A model generated the notes under the pieces. That model saw only the letters and a program-made list of their open reading frames with translations, was not told the DNA's origin and did not search any database. A program made the position numbers and the translations under genes. From contig JAUIRK010000310.1 in the NCBI GenBank assembly GCA_030549495.1, forward strand, positions 1 through 64,000: a stretch of DNA of 64,000 nucleotides, written 5' to 3'. Of this stretch, positions 25,301 to 33,211 are shown in pieces (the stretch's first letter is position 1; every line of letters begins with the position of its first letter). This DNA comes from Nectonema munidae (taxonomy: Eukaryota; Nematomorpha; Nectonematoida; Nectonematidae).

Positions 25301-28300
25301 TGAAATCTTTTTTATGAGTTTTAAAGCAGAAACCATATTTTCCTTAACTATGATCTCTATTTTAATTTTATTACTTTTCATTTGATCTTTCTTGATTTTT
25401 CAGAATTAAGCATTCACATTTTGTTTAAAATATATTATGGCTAATATTTCCATAAGCCCTTCATAACGCGAGAAACTACAAGAAAACTCTCTCTTTCATA
25501 TCTTTTAAAGCATAACTGAAAGGACCATAACATTTTTCGTGATTGGAATTGATATGCACATGTCCAATGCGAATGCAAGAGAACGTTCTGTTATCCAGTT
25601 TCACCATTTTGAACACGTGAAATCATCATTTGGGTTTTTGTTTTCAAAATGTGTTGAGAATAATAGAAAGATAATACCCAAAACTTAATTTTCTGAGGCT
25701 GCTTGTCAAAACCTTATCAGCAGGGCAATCAAAAGTCAAGTTTTGTTATAAATAAAAATACATTTTATGAAAGCATTTTTTTTGTTTTTTTTAATAAAAA
25801 ATGACTAATTTAACGTTTTTTTATGTCAATGAAAGTCAATTTTATTTTAAAAGTCAATTTTTTAAAAAAATCAATAAAAGTCCATTTTTAGGTAGGTTTT
25901 GTTTTTTGATTATTATTTTATTCAAAGTAACAAAAAATATAGTTTTATTAAAAAATAATTAAAATAAACCCGAGTAAAAGTAAAAATCATGTAATGTAAA
26001 TATTCTTGAAATTCCTCTGTTTTCAATTGTTAAACATTCATACACTTATACACAATATCAGCCAGCATGTGTTTCGATTTATATGTTAAAAGTAGATTGT
26101 ATACATCTTCTAAATAAATAAGTCCTCATGTGTTAGCAATTAAAACAGTTGCACTCTAAAATGTTCATTGTATGAACTGCATACATACACTTATTCACAT
26201 CTGGTTCGTAGATAAAACTGTTGCGGAAGAATTTTTTCATACCTTAGAATTAAATAATTTTGCCTATAAGTACCCAGTTAAATCCTTCTTAAGAAAGATT
26301 AAACAACTTCTCTTTTTTATTTATTCTCGTTTTATAAACAAGTTTTGTGTAAATTTTATTTATTTTTAATTTTAAAAAATTATACAATTATGCCTAAAAG
26401 CTCTAGAAGTAATTCTATGAAAATATCACTCATTATTACAAAATATCCAAACGAGTTTTCACTATCACAAAGCAAAGACAAACTTTTTTGCAAGTTATGT
26501 TTGGTAGAAGTAAAACACGATAAAACTTTTTTTATTGAAAGTCACAGAAAAACCCCAAAATACGAAAAACATCTTAAAGATAGTTATGCCAACAGCAGGA
26601 TTGAAAAGTTTTCCACTGATACTACTTCCGATGACTTCCAAAAGAAATTGATTACACCTTTCCTAGAAGCTAATATTCCATTGCACAGACTTTGCCATTC
26701 GAGCATTGTTTCACTTTTTCAAAATCTCGGAAGACAAGTTCCTTCTGTTACAACATGTAGAAACTTGGTTTCGAAATTAGCAGATGAGAAACTTCAAAAA
26801 ATTAAAAGTTTATTAAAAAATCAAGACGGGTTTCTGATGGTTGATGAAACCATTATTACGAATTGTGTATTCTTAAATGTTATTGCTGGAACATTGGTAG
26901 AACCTCAAAAAACTTACTTGATCAAAACTGCTCCTTTTGAAGCACATATAAATTCACAAATGTTGACTTATTTTATGGACGATACGTTGAAAGAGTTTCA
27001 CATAGATAGAAAACACTTTTTGCTTTTGATAACAGATGGTGCTAGATACAATACTGCCGCAGCTAAGAATTTAAAAGTAATGTTTCCCAACTTTTTTCAC
27101 GTTACATGCATTTCCCACTTATTGCACAACTGTGCTCTAAAAATTAAAACTTTTTATCCTGAAGTGGATGCATTAATTTCAAGTTTTAAAGCTCTCACGA
27201 TAAAGAACAAAATAAGACGTTTTTTTGGTTACCCACCAGTTCCTATAATTACAAGATGGGGTAGTTGGTTGGAAGCAACTCTTTACTATAGTAAAAATCT
27301 TCCTGAGATAAAAAAAATTATGGAAAATTTTGACGGTGAAAATGGTATTTTGATTGACAATGCAAGAAAAAGCTTAGAAAATCTTAACTTATGTAAAGCT
27401 TTGTTATCAATTAAAAAAACTACGCTCAAAATATAATTGAGCTAATAGATCAATCGCAAAAAAGAACTTTTAAAATTTGAATAACTTTGAATAACGTTTT
27501 AAGTTTACTTCATTTTAACAATGATGAATGCAAATTGATCCCATATATCAAAAGTAGAATGGAACAAAATCAAATAACTAATATTATGGAAATGAAAAAT
27601 TCAAGTATATCACCTGATACGTATTTACTTCTACAAAATTGTCCAGCTTCTAGTTGCGAAGTTGAAAGATCCTTCTCAAAACTCAGAAAGTTATTAGAAA
27701 AAGATCGAAATTTTAATCCAGATAATATTTTTAATTACATGATTTTTTTTTATAATTGTAAATAATTTTGTTTTTTTATTTTATGCTTAAAATTTAATAA
27801 AATCATAAGTCAATTTTTATTTTTAAAAGTCAATTTTTTTATTTTTAAAAGTCAATTTTTTGTTTGCCCTGCTTATCAGTAAATGGCCCCACTTTGATAG
27901 ATAAAATTCTATCATGCATAATAATTGAGTATCCATCCGTTCAAAGATGGAGACCATTTTAAAAGTGCTCCAAAAGAATTGGATCGCATAGGTTGTTCTG
28001 ATTAGCTATTTTTTGCAGAACTTAATAACGTTTTGCCAGCTGCAAATAAAATGTTACGAACGTCTGGACTGCTCAATAGTTTTACTTGGAGTGGAATATT
28101 TTTGTAGTTCGGCATTGGAACACAAATTTCGACCTAATATTTTAAGTGCCGAAACCGAACCTGACGATGATGATCTATTTAATTCATAGTTTCTCGCAAA
28201 TCTAAATAAACGTGGATCAACTGTACCTCTACTATCAAGAGTACATTTCATACTCTCAGCCTATCACTCTTTGATGTGAGCAACCTGAATTCTTGCCAAT

Positions 28301-31276
28301 CTCATCTGAGTCCATCTTTAGCTCATATTGATAGTCCAATGGCCGTAATTCAAGGAGTAGAAGGCTAAAATGATGAAAAATTCATTCTTGGTCCTTTAAA
28401 ATTCCTTAAGAGACACCAAAATGAAGGCTCCACCATGTACTTGAGAGAAAATATTGATGGAGCCTATTTCCAATTCAAGACCCAAATTTTAGATGCATAC
28501 TAGTCCTTCTATTTAAGGGGTTTATGGTGATGGTACGCCAAAAATATTATGTATTATTATTGTGTGTAACAATAAAAGTTTGTTAAGCTTTCCTCTACAC
28601 CAATTAATAATTGATAATGACAGATGAGGCAGAACAAGAGATTTATATAGTAATGACTTACATCAAATTTGCAAAAAGGTACACTTTTTTGAAGCATAGT
28701 TTGTATAACTGACTTTATTTTTGAAACAGCGTTATTTACACGTACGTACTGTCGCCTATTAGATACGAGAAATTATGAGATTCGAGAAAGAATCCCAAAT
28801 TGCTTGAAGTCGTATAAAATATCTTTACCATTTCGCTCGCAGTCTATCCCATATTCATCACAAGTTTTGAGCATCTTATTAGCCAGCCAATATCTAATGT
28901 TTTTATATTCAATAAATCATCGAAATTTTCATCAATTTGATCCATATAATCTTAAGATAGAATCTTGTTCATCATTCTGAAACGTTCATCTGATTATGAA
29001 TGATTTTTTCCTACTTTTACATAAATAGATTTATTTTAATATTTTCTACTTTTTAGACACGTAATATAACTATTTTAAATAATGTTATTTGAACTTAAGC
29101 AACATTTTAACGTTATCAAAGCTTTACTGTTGCTTCCATTTCAACCTGACCTTTATCTTTTTTTTGAAAACATTAACATTTTTATTGAAAGAGATTGGAT
29201 ATATTTCTTTTTATGCGAAAATTTTTTTACTAAATCGATGTATAATGGATTCTACCTATATCGATGAAGTTTCTCTAACAATTTTGAAATATTATAACCT
29301 TAATTCGAACCGTTTACCTCTAAAATTGAGCCCAGGCGGTAGCTGTCTTTTTAACGCCGTATCAACCTATTTATTACATAATGAAACTGCTTCACTTCAT
29401 ATACGTATTTTGACTGCTATAGAACTTATAAAAAATCGTAATATGTATAAAAACCGTGATCATGAAAATGTGTGTGATCTTGAGTTTGCCATTAAAAATG
29501 TCTGCTTATCAAATGGATGGGCTAATATATATACATATATTATTTCCGCTCTTTCGATTGTTTTCAATACTCCACTTAATATTATTTATCCTGCTTATAA
29601 TTCGTATAACAACTTTGCTCGTCAAATTTTAAATAAAACTATTCATCCTTCCAATTGTAAGCAACCCTCTAATAGTATAATTCGCCTTTTATGAATATTC
29701 TTTTTTCATGCCTTAATTTCACACCATCCAATCACATCATATCTTATATGAAAACAATAACTAAGTTTCAAATATATAAAACAGAATAGAATTCATAATT
29801 TATTTTAAAATTTGAAATTTTTTAGCTAGATTTTCTTTAATTCAAAATTATTTTATTCCTTTTTTTCAACACTTTTTATTCTATTATATATTGCTTCATT
29901 TTTTTGTTGCGGCACTTTTTAACTGGACCTCTTTAAGACAGATTTTGACACTGGATTCGCCTTTTTAGCATTATTAATTTGAACATGTTTAAAAATAGCG
30001 CACGTCTTATTTTTAACTTCATTAATTGGGCACCTTTTGTAAAACGTTGCCATATAACATCAATCCTAACACTTTTGATTTAGCATTATTATCATTGAGG
30101 TTATCTAAGTGTACAATACGCTCAACTTTTCCTCAGTCCTCAAGGATCTATCCACACGATTTTAAATTATGTTTTAGAATTAAAATTCACAAGATCTAAT
30201 CTGTAAATCATTTTTAGAGTTGTATGATATTTAAATGATTCTCTTTCCAGGAAAATTGCTATGTTCCTCAAAAATTAGTTTCTTTTTTCACTAAAACGCT
30301 ATTGTTATTATTATCAATCTTGTCCATTTTAACATTTTTTGAAAGGCGTTTTCAAACTCCTTTGATCATTTAATTAACATATAATTTGTCACTAGAACTA
30401 GACACTTTGATGTTTTTAAGTTTGAAATTATCCATATTTTTTTCATGAAAGTACTACCATTTTGGTCTACTTTACTTGAATATATATTTGGATAAATCTA
30501 CTAAAATATCATCTTTCTGTAGATAGGTTATATTCCTATTATTATTATTGATTACGTAGCTCTTCCACGCTGCTTATTTTTCTATTAAAATTCATTATTA
30601 TTTCTACACTTTTAAGTTTAATATCTTTTTCGAACTCTAGATAGACGCAATCCTGAACAGGGGAGAGATGGTTTATGTCGCGCTAACTATTTCATCTGCT
30701 ATTTTAAAAATTATAATACTTTAAATACATGTTATTAAAAATTGAATTGAACATTAATTGTTTGGAATTTCAACCCGTGACCATTGAGAATCAAAGCTAA
30801 AATCTTGATAACCCTATTCAAGCCTCCAAATGATAGATTATTATTATGCTACTTATTCAACACACCCATCAATATCAAAATAAAAAACTACACTATAAGA
30901 ACAACCACACACCCTGAAGTACTAGGCAAAACATTTGATCCTAAATTTTTTGGAAAAAATTACTAAATGTCGAATATTGATTTGTTGTGTTTATTTTCAT
31001 GTAGATGTCTCAACGTTAGCGAATTCTTTGACTCATGCAAACAATGACTTGAGTAGTGGTACAACATACACCGTTTCAAAAAACCTTTTACCCTCCTGCG
31101 ACACCCAACCACAATGCATGCAAGATCCATTGATCCAACAAATCAAAATTGTGGAAACTTTTGTTGATCAAGCTAGAAAAAACAATGATGTAGATGACAT
31201 TATTGTCTTTGAAAATAATTTGAAAGAACTGAAGCGAAACTACTGGCGTATTCAACTGGGTCTCGAAGATTCCTAA
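13238..31276 (+). CDS. RBSN: Rabenosyn-5, FYVE-finger Rab4/Rab5 effector, nine coding exons
   Basis: Rabenosyn-5 is a peripheral protein of early endosomes that binds PI3P through its FYVE finger, and Rab5 and Rab4 through helical segments, to direct fusion and recycling (family knowledge). Coding exons are 13238-13382, 13612-13767, 15513-15787, 16938-17186, 17966-18036, 18115-18216, 19541-19697, 25185-25293 and 31005-31276. All junctions are AG/GT, all phases match, and the total is 1536 nt or 511 residues. A C2H2 finger (C15, C18, H31, H36) opens the protein. FYVE runs from W109-D112 through KHHCRLCG to a last CEYC at about 247-250. A serine-rich insert of about 100 residues separates the last cysteine pair, longer than in the vertebrate protein. 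The Rab5-binding motif DPLIQQI and KELKR lies near the C-terminus. Vertebrate NPF repeats are absent, and the length is like the short arthropod form. Introns 7 and 8 are swollen by transposons. Confidence 0.93.
13612..13767 (+). CDS. RBSN: RBSN coding exon 2
   Basis: It follows a TTTTTTTAG acceptor and encodes the basic helical linker with ETNKLLIRLDKLL before the FYVE finger. The donor is AAAG/GTTACA, phase 1. Confidence 0.88.
13768..15512 (+). other. RBSN: RBSN intron 2, no second gene recognised
   Basis: Minus-strand ORFs at 13843-14064 and 14508-14750 have no recognisable family. The block at about 14095-14170 is repeated in intron 7 (see the repeat at 24968). Confidence 0.4.
14095..14170 (+). 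repeat. Interspersed repeat fragment, copy 1
   Basis: It shares GAAGACCA, GAAAATCATCTG (or GAAACTCATCTG) and AAATATATAAAATTT in the same order and spacing with 24968-25046, both inside RBSN introns. Confidence 0.45.
15513..15787 (+). CDS. RBSN: RBSN coding exon 3, FYVE finger core
   Basis: It encodes the WIPD motif, CPSCGRSF, the basic PI3P-binding KHHCRLCG patch and CSSC. The acceptor is TTTATTTCTAG, the donor CAG/GTATCT, phase 0. ORFs in the other frames here are shadows. Confidence 0.93.
16793..16862. mobile_element. Short GTCGGA-rich hAT-type MITE
   Basis: It starts CAGCTGGGGAGTTCGG and ends GACTCGCCAGCCCGG with repeated TTCCGACTTCCAA in between, a common pattern of short non-autonomous hAT elements (CAG..CTG ends, GAGTCGGA repeats). 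The flanks CTTATAGC and CTTAGAGT could be a decayed 8-bp target duplication (6 of 8). A related element lies at 41912. Confidence 0.45.
16938..17186 (+). CDS. RBSN: RBSN coding exon 4, serine-rich insert and last FYVE cysteines
   Basis: Acceptor CATTCTAG. It encodes a basic, serine-rich stretch (SSNSLKRSDSLASV), then RIRVCEYCLSLL, which closes the FYVE finger. The donor TCC/GTACTC is weak, but phase 0 continues exactly into the KLYES helix of exon 5. Confidence 0.88.
17966..18036 (+). CDS. RBSN: RBSN coding exon 5
   Basis: A short exon encoding KLYESIEEVKALHQKYMKIS, matching the conserved KLYEKL helix after the finger. Donor AC/GTAAGT, phase 2. Confidence 0.9.
18115..18216 (+). CDS. RBSN: RBSN coding exon 6
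   Basis: It encodes YSLEHA-like text, here CSLQEAKSIRDKILSL. The acceptor is TTTATTTAG and the donor AG/GTATAC, phase 2. Confidence 0.9.
18540..18670. repeat. Possible mobile-element end
   Basis: The stretch from CAGTCCTGTGGTCG to CAGACGCTAGCC and TATTATATAGATT contains inverted CGTTTCTCGCTTCGCTCGAAAC, which reads as a small hairpin. It is GC-richer than its surroundings and looks like a transposon terminus. The family is not recognised. Confidence 0.3.
19438..19515 (+). repeat. Short tandem repeat CCTTTGAATT next to RBSN exon 7
   Basis: The decamer CCTTTGAATT recurs four or five times with T runs between, ending about 25 bp before the exon 7 acceptor. It may form part of the pyrimidine tract. 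Confidence 0.6.
19541..19697 (+). CDS. RBSN: RBSN coding exon 7
   Basis: It encodes a helical segment with NNIRNFVVSFLKDRLL and LPPLPDRAVYE, matching the Rab4-binding helical region (family position ..FVQEKLLGLMSLP..). Acceptor GTCTTCCAG. The donor is GAA/GTATTT, phase 0. Confidence 0.88.
20156..20520 (-). pseudogene. Possible piggyBac transposase N-terminal fragment
   Basis: The minus strand shows a start-like MTNRGGKQQQHVESNE at about 20514 followed by an acidic stretch. At about 20300-20200 it has DCFFLFYNEDIFLQIARYTN, resembling the F..FF...LL..IV.ETN block that opens the piggyBac transposase core. The two pieces are not in one open frame and no DDE region follows, so this is a relic. 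It lies directly after the end of the LINE ORF. Confidence 0.4.
20544..21935 (-). mobile_element. LINE, 5'-truncated, with long open reverse-transcriptase frame, antisense in RBSN intron 7
   Basis: A single open frame of more than 450 codons (stop at 20544) covers the second half of a non-LTR reverse transcriptase: RTLIKYISNYIRDRLAYTQF, GVPQGSTLSSILFN, the catalytic box TYVDDITIT, MNNNKLILNTSKSQ, HPKILGKTF and IEYGSTIWGP. A long C-terminal region rich in Thr, His and Asn follows. The family (Jockey/CR1-like) normally has YADD, and YVDD is a tolerated variant. The first 15-20 residues of the open frame, before INKLIHKTN, do not look like RT and probably belong to flanking DNA. The coding strand is strikingly A/C-rich. 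The endonuclease domain is missing. Confidence 0.85.
21985..23185. other. RBSN intron 7 middle, unrecognised
   Basis: At about 21990-22100 the minus strand has two short acidic open stretches (for example DYESECEENIQYQ) that recall acidic N-terminal regions of piggyBac-like transposases, but the evidence is thin. The rest is AT-rich with no genes. Confidence 0.3.
23190..24560 (-). mobile_element. pogo/Tigger transposon remains
   Basis: Terminal-repeat-like text occurs twice: CAGAGAAATTATTTCATTATAA at about 23235 (abridged here) and, at 24490-24545, TTTCGTTATATCCG with TTATAACGAAAG, the style of Tigger/pogo ends. On the minus strand at about 23618-23780 a frame reads TDEAIVAIVKKVQEN, DDSDDF and PIPSHSAVIDHCSKL and then stops, matching the acidic C-terminal tail of pogo/jerky-type transposases. 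The DDE core was not found, so the copy is gutted or consists of overlapping fragments. Confidence 0.6.
24968..25046 (+). repeat. Interspersed repeat fragment, copy 2
   Basis: Partner of 14095-14170, in the same orientation and about 75 bp long. The surrounding sequence does not align clearly. Confidence 0.45.
25185..25293 (+). CDS. RBSN: RBSN coding exon 8
   Basis: A charged coiled-coil-like exon (EMEEESLLDAERKTSLQ) ending in PFN, phase 1 before GTAACA. Phase and composition fit the run of charged residues after exon 7, but the sequence itself is poorly conserved. Confidence 0.75.
26390..27436 (+). CDS. hAT transposase, N-terminal and core part
   Basis: The frame is open from an upstream Met at 26345. 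MPKSSRSN at 26390 is the likelier start because the upstream part is AT-rich leader. A zinc-knuckle-like block (LFCKLCLVEV, then HRKTPKYEKHL) resembles BED/CGGBP1-type DNA-binding ends of hAT proteins. The core shows FLMVDETIIT (first acidic residue region), LLITDGARYNTAAAK and FHVTCISHLLHNCALKI, then TRWGSWLEA, the usual hAT order. The frame leaves at an A-run near 27415-27420, after which the next residues (NYAQNIIELIDQ) continue in another frame. Confidence 0.85.
   Translation: MPKSSRSNSMKISLIITKYPNEFSLSQSKDKLFCKLCLVEVKHDKTFFIESHRKTPKYEKHLKDSYANSRIEKFSTDTTSDDFQKKLITPFLEANIPLHRLCHSSIVSLFQNLGRQVPSVTTCRNLVSKLADEKLQKIKSLLKNQDGFLMVDETIITNCVFLNVIAGTLVEPQKTYLIKTAPFEAHINSQMLTYFMDDTLKEFHIDRKHFLLLITDGARYNTAAAKNLKVMFPNFFHVTCISHLLHNCALKIKTFYPEVDALISSFKALTIKNKIRRFFGYPPVPIITRWGSWLEATLYYSKNLPEIKKIMENFDGENGILIDNARKSLENLNLCKALLSIKKTTLKI
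27487..27765 (+). pseudogene. hAT transposase C-terminal dimerisation part, separated by frame break
   Basis: Reads SPDTYLLLQNCPASSCEVERSFSKLRKLL, the conserved hAT C-terminal dimerisation motif (family form A.S..vER.FS). It is separated from the upstream ORF by one frameshift at an A-run and a stop near 27478, so this copy cannot make full-length enzyme. It is otherwise well preserved. Confidence 0.85.
28273..28503 (+). pseudogene. Coding-like fragment of unknown family
   Basis: A frame with one internal stop (TAA near 28367) reads PSLAHIDSPMAVIQGVEG, then NDEKFILGPLKFLKRHQ and MYLRENIDGAYFQFK. Composition is protein-like and GC is higher than nearby DNA. I do not recognise it. It may be a processed pseudogene piece or part of a transposon. 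It lies in RBSN intron 8, sense strand. Confidence 0.25.
29245..29694 (+). CDS. OTU-like (vertnin-type) domain protein, probably transposon-derived
   Basis: The frame is open from 29089, and the start MDSTYIDEV at 29245 is preferred because the upstream 50 residues are phenylalanine-rich, translated leader. The 149-residue product has PGGSCLFNAVSTYLL with a cysteine where OTU proteases carry the nucleophile. HIRILTAIELIKNRNMY and then WANIYTYIISALSIVFNTPL and NIIYPAYNSY follow. This order resembles the OTU-like domain of vertnin-related proteins and similar ORFs in invertebrate mobile elements. The C-terminal His-aromatic pair of active OTU enzymes is not evident, so activity is doubtful. No transposase or termini were recognised around it. 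It sits in RBSN intron 8, sense strand. Confidence 0.55.
   Translation: MDSTYIDEVSLTILKYYNLNSNRLPLKLSPGGSCLFNAVSTYLLHNETASLHIRILTAIELIKNRNMYKNRDHENVCDLEFAIKNVCLSNGWANIYTYIISALSIVFNTPLNIIYPAYNSYNNFARQILNKTIHPSNCKQPSNSIIRLL
29695..30845. other. RBSN intron 8, unrecognised AT-rich sequence
   Basis: No coding or repeat signal strong enough to name. Confidence 0.35.
30846..30966 (+). mobile_element. Small fragment of the same LINE family as 20544
   Basis: A short frame reads NTPINIKIKNYTIRTTTHP and LGKTFDPKF, matching NTPINIKINNHTIKTTTHP and LGKTFYPKL of the antisense LINE at 20.5 kb. About 35 residues remain, about 40 bp before the last RBSN exon and in the sense orientation. Confidence 0.8.
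31005..31276 (+). CDS. RBSN: RBSN terminal coding exon, Rab5-binding domain
   Basis: Acceptor TTTTCATGTAG. It encodes DPLIQQIKIVETFVDQAR and FENNLKELKR, the helical hairpin conserved at the rabenosyn C-terminus, then stops at 31274-31276. The exon starts about 40 bp after the end of a LINE fragment. Confidence 0.93.
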
Positions 31277-31734
31277 TTTTTCCTCAAGCGTTCACCGCGA
31301 TTGTGCAAACTGATCATTCTTCCCACGCGTGTGCCGATTTCATTTTGAAAATTAATTTTGAATTTGATTAACTGAGTGTCTCACCAATCACAATAATTTT
31401 ACAGAAATGTTTTTATATCTTTGTTATCATCGTTTGATGTTTTACTATTGCCGAGTGTGTTTATACTACTACTTTTACAATTTAATTAATATAATATATA
31501 ATTATAAAATATATGCAGAATTTCATTTTGAATTTTTCAAAGGAGTAAGATAACTTGACTTTATTTTCATATATCTTAAAAAGTAAGCAGTCATTCCTAA
31601 AGTAAGGGTAATTTAACCATCTTTCAGAGGGGTAAAGAAATGAAGGATACAATTTTCAAACAGAACTTTTGTGTAGGGAATGTTTAGTGTTTCCAATGAC
31701 TGGCTCTTTTACAAAACGTAGAGTATCAAATCTA
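31277..31734. other. RBSN: RBSN 3' UTR and downstream
   Basis: AT-rich. No canonical AATAAA was seen close after the stop; variants such as AATATA occur at about 31490. The 3' end cannot be placed. Confidence 0.35.
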
Positions 31735-33211
31735 TACCTTTTCAAGTTCATTATGGGAATAGTTAAGATCATTATGGGAAGAGTCATGTTCAAAATAAGA
31801 ATAATCAAGTTCATTATGAGAATATTCAAGTTCATAATGAAAATAGTAAAGTTAATCACAAAAATAGCAACTTCATAAATTAAAAAATATAGATAAATAA
31901 AATCTCATTAAAATATAGTCAAGTTAGTTATCATAGGAAAATTCAGGTTAAAACGAGGATAAGTCAATTTATTATGAGAACATAAAATGAAAAAATAGAA
32001 ATTATATCAAAAAAAGAAATGTGAGATTTTAATAATCCATGTTTTCAAGATTAAGAACTTTAGGTAAAACTCTCAGTATTTTAGCTCCACAGTTAGAGCA
32101 AACGGATGGTGTTATTAAAGATAGGCCATGAACTATCAATCTTTCAAGCTCTCCCAATTGAAATTCTGCTTTTGATAAAACACTTTGATTTTCATTCATG
32201 AAGAATTCTAGGCATATTTTCTGCCAACAGTACTTTTAACGTTAGATTTCACCATCGACCACACCGATTCAATAGGATTTAGCATAGGACTGTAAGGAGC
32301 TAGTCGTAAAATTTGATGATCAGAGAATTCCGATCCAATAAGAACCTCTTCGACACCAGAATGACAAGGGCATTGTCAATTACAAGAACAACAGGACCAC
32401 CGTGTTTAAACATTGCCTGCCTAAGGCACTCCTTTACCCATGTCTTTGCTTGTTCTTTTTTGAAAGATCCACGTTAGTGGATCATTCCACCGATAACGTG
32501 AATGTTTGCCCCTTTAGAACCAGCAGCAATAAATGTACATCTTGTTTGAGATAATGAACGTCCCTGGCTACGAGAAATATGAATATTAAAATTTGTCTCG
32601 TCCATGAAAACTTTTGCAAGATTTTCAGACTGAAAATTGAGAAGAGGCAAACTCTTTTCTCTTCACTTTATTTTCAGCTAGATTACCTTCTTCTGATCCA
32701 TACCTAATTTCTTTTAAGGTAAAGCACTGCATCTAAATGAATGCGGATACCTTCCTTGGACAATTTGTGGTTGAATTTTTGTAAAAGGCCACTCCTTAAT
32801 TCTTCTAAGGTGATTCTAGGATTCGATCCGATCAATCATCCAATTTTTATGTAATTCAAGTACTTTTAGGTATCTTGAACCACCTCTTTGATCTTTTTTT
32901 AGCGCCCTCTTTAATCCAGCGATAAGCTGTAAATTTAGGAACCTGTGAACGCATAGCAAGTTACCTCCAATCACCATACGAATCGTGAGATGCAACAATC
33001 TACTTTCTTCTTTCTTCAGCTTGTCTTTTATTCATTCGATTTGCCATGCGTTAAAAAATGAGAAATCTTAAGGCTGACGACTATTATAAACTTAGTTGCT
33101 ATATAAAATAAGCAGAAAATTTTTATTTCGTACAAATAAAAATATTTAAAAAAGCCTTGACTATTCCCATAATGAACTTGACTATTCTCATAATGAACTT
33201 GAAACGGTATA
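31733..33211 (-). mobile_element. Tc1/mariner-superfamily transposon with iterated terminal repeats, decayed
   Basis: The termini TACCTTTTCAAGTTCATTAT (left, from 31735) and the complement of ATAATGAACTTGAAACGGTA (right, to 33209) are flanked by TA on both sides. Each end repeats a unit of about 22 bp, like AAGTTCATTATGGGAATAGT: about seven degenerate copies on the left and two or three on the right. The minus-strand transposase starts at 33047 (MANRMNKRQAEE). It continues as QVPKFTAYRWIKEGAKKR (helix-turn-helix region) and MDETNFNIHISRSQGRSL with AAGSKGANIHVIGGMI (first catalytic Asp region). GGPVVLVIDNA (second Asp) and a decayed block at about 32250-32290 follow. Several stops and frame breaks make it inactive. 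Confidence 0.85.

Larger units (their letters stand above)
25713..27879 (+). mobile_element. hAT transposon with both termini and perfect 8-bp target duplication
   Basis: The element runs 25721-27871 (2151 bp) between terminal repeats CAGGGCAATCAAAA and the complement of TTTTTTGTTTGCCCTG. It is flanked on both sides by CTTATCAG (25713-25720 and 27872-27879). Subterminal copies of AAAAGTCAATTTT occur at both ends and may bind transposase. It carries one transposase gene in two pieces and sits in RBSN intron 8 in the sense direction. A perfect target duplication with mostly open coding sequence points to a fairly young insertion. Confidence 0.92.
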
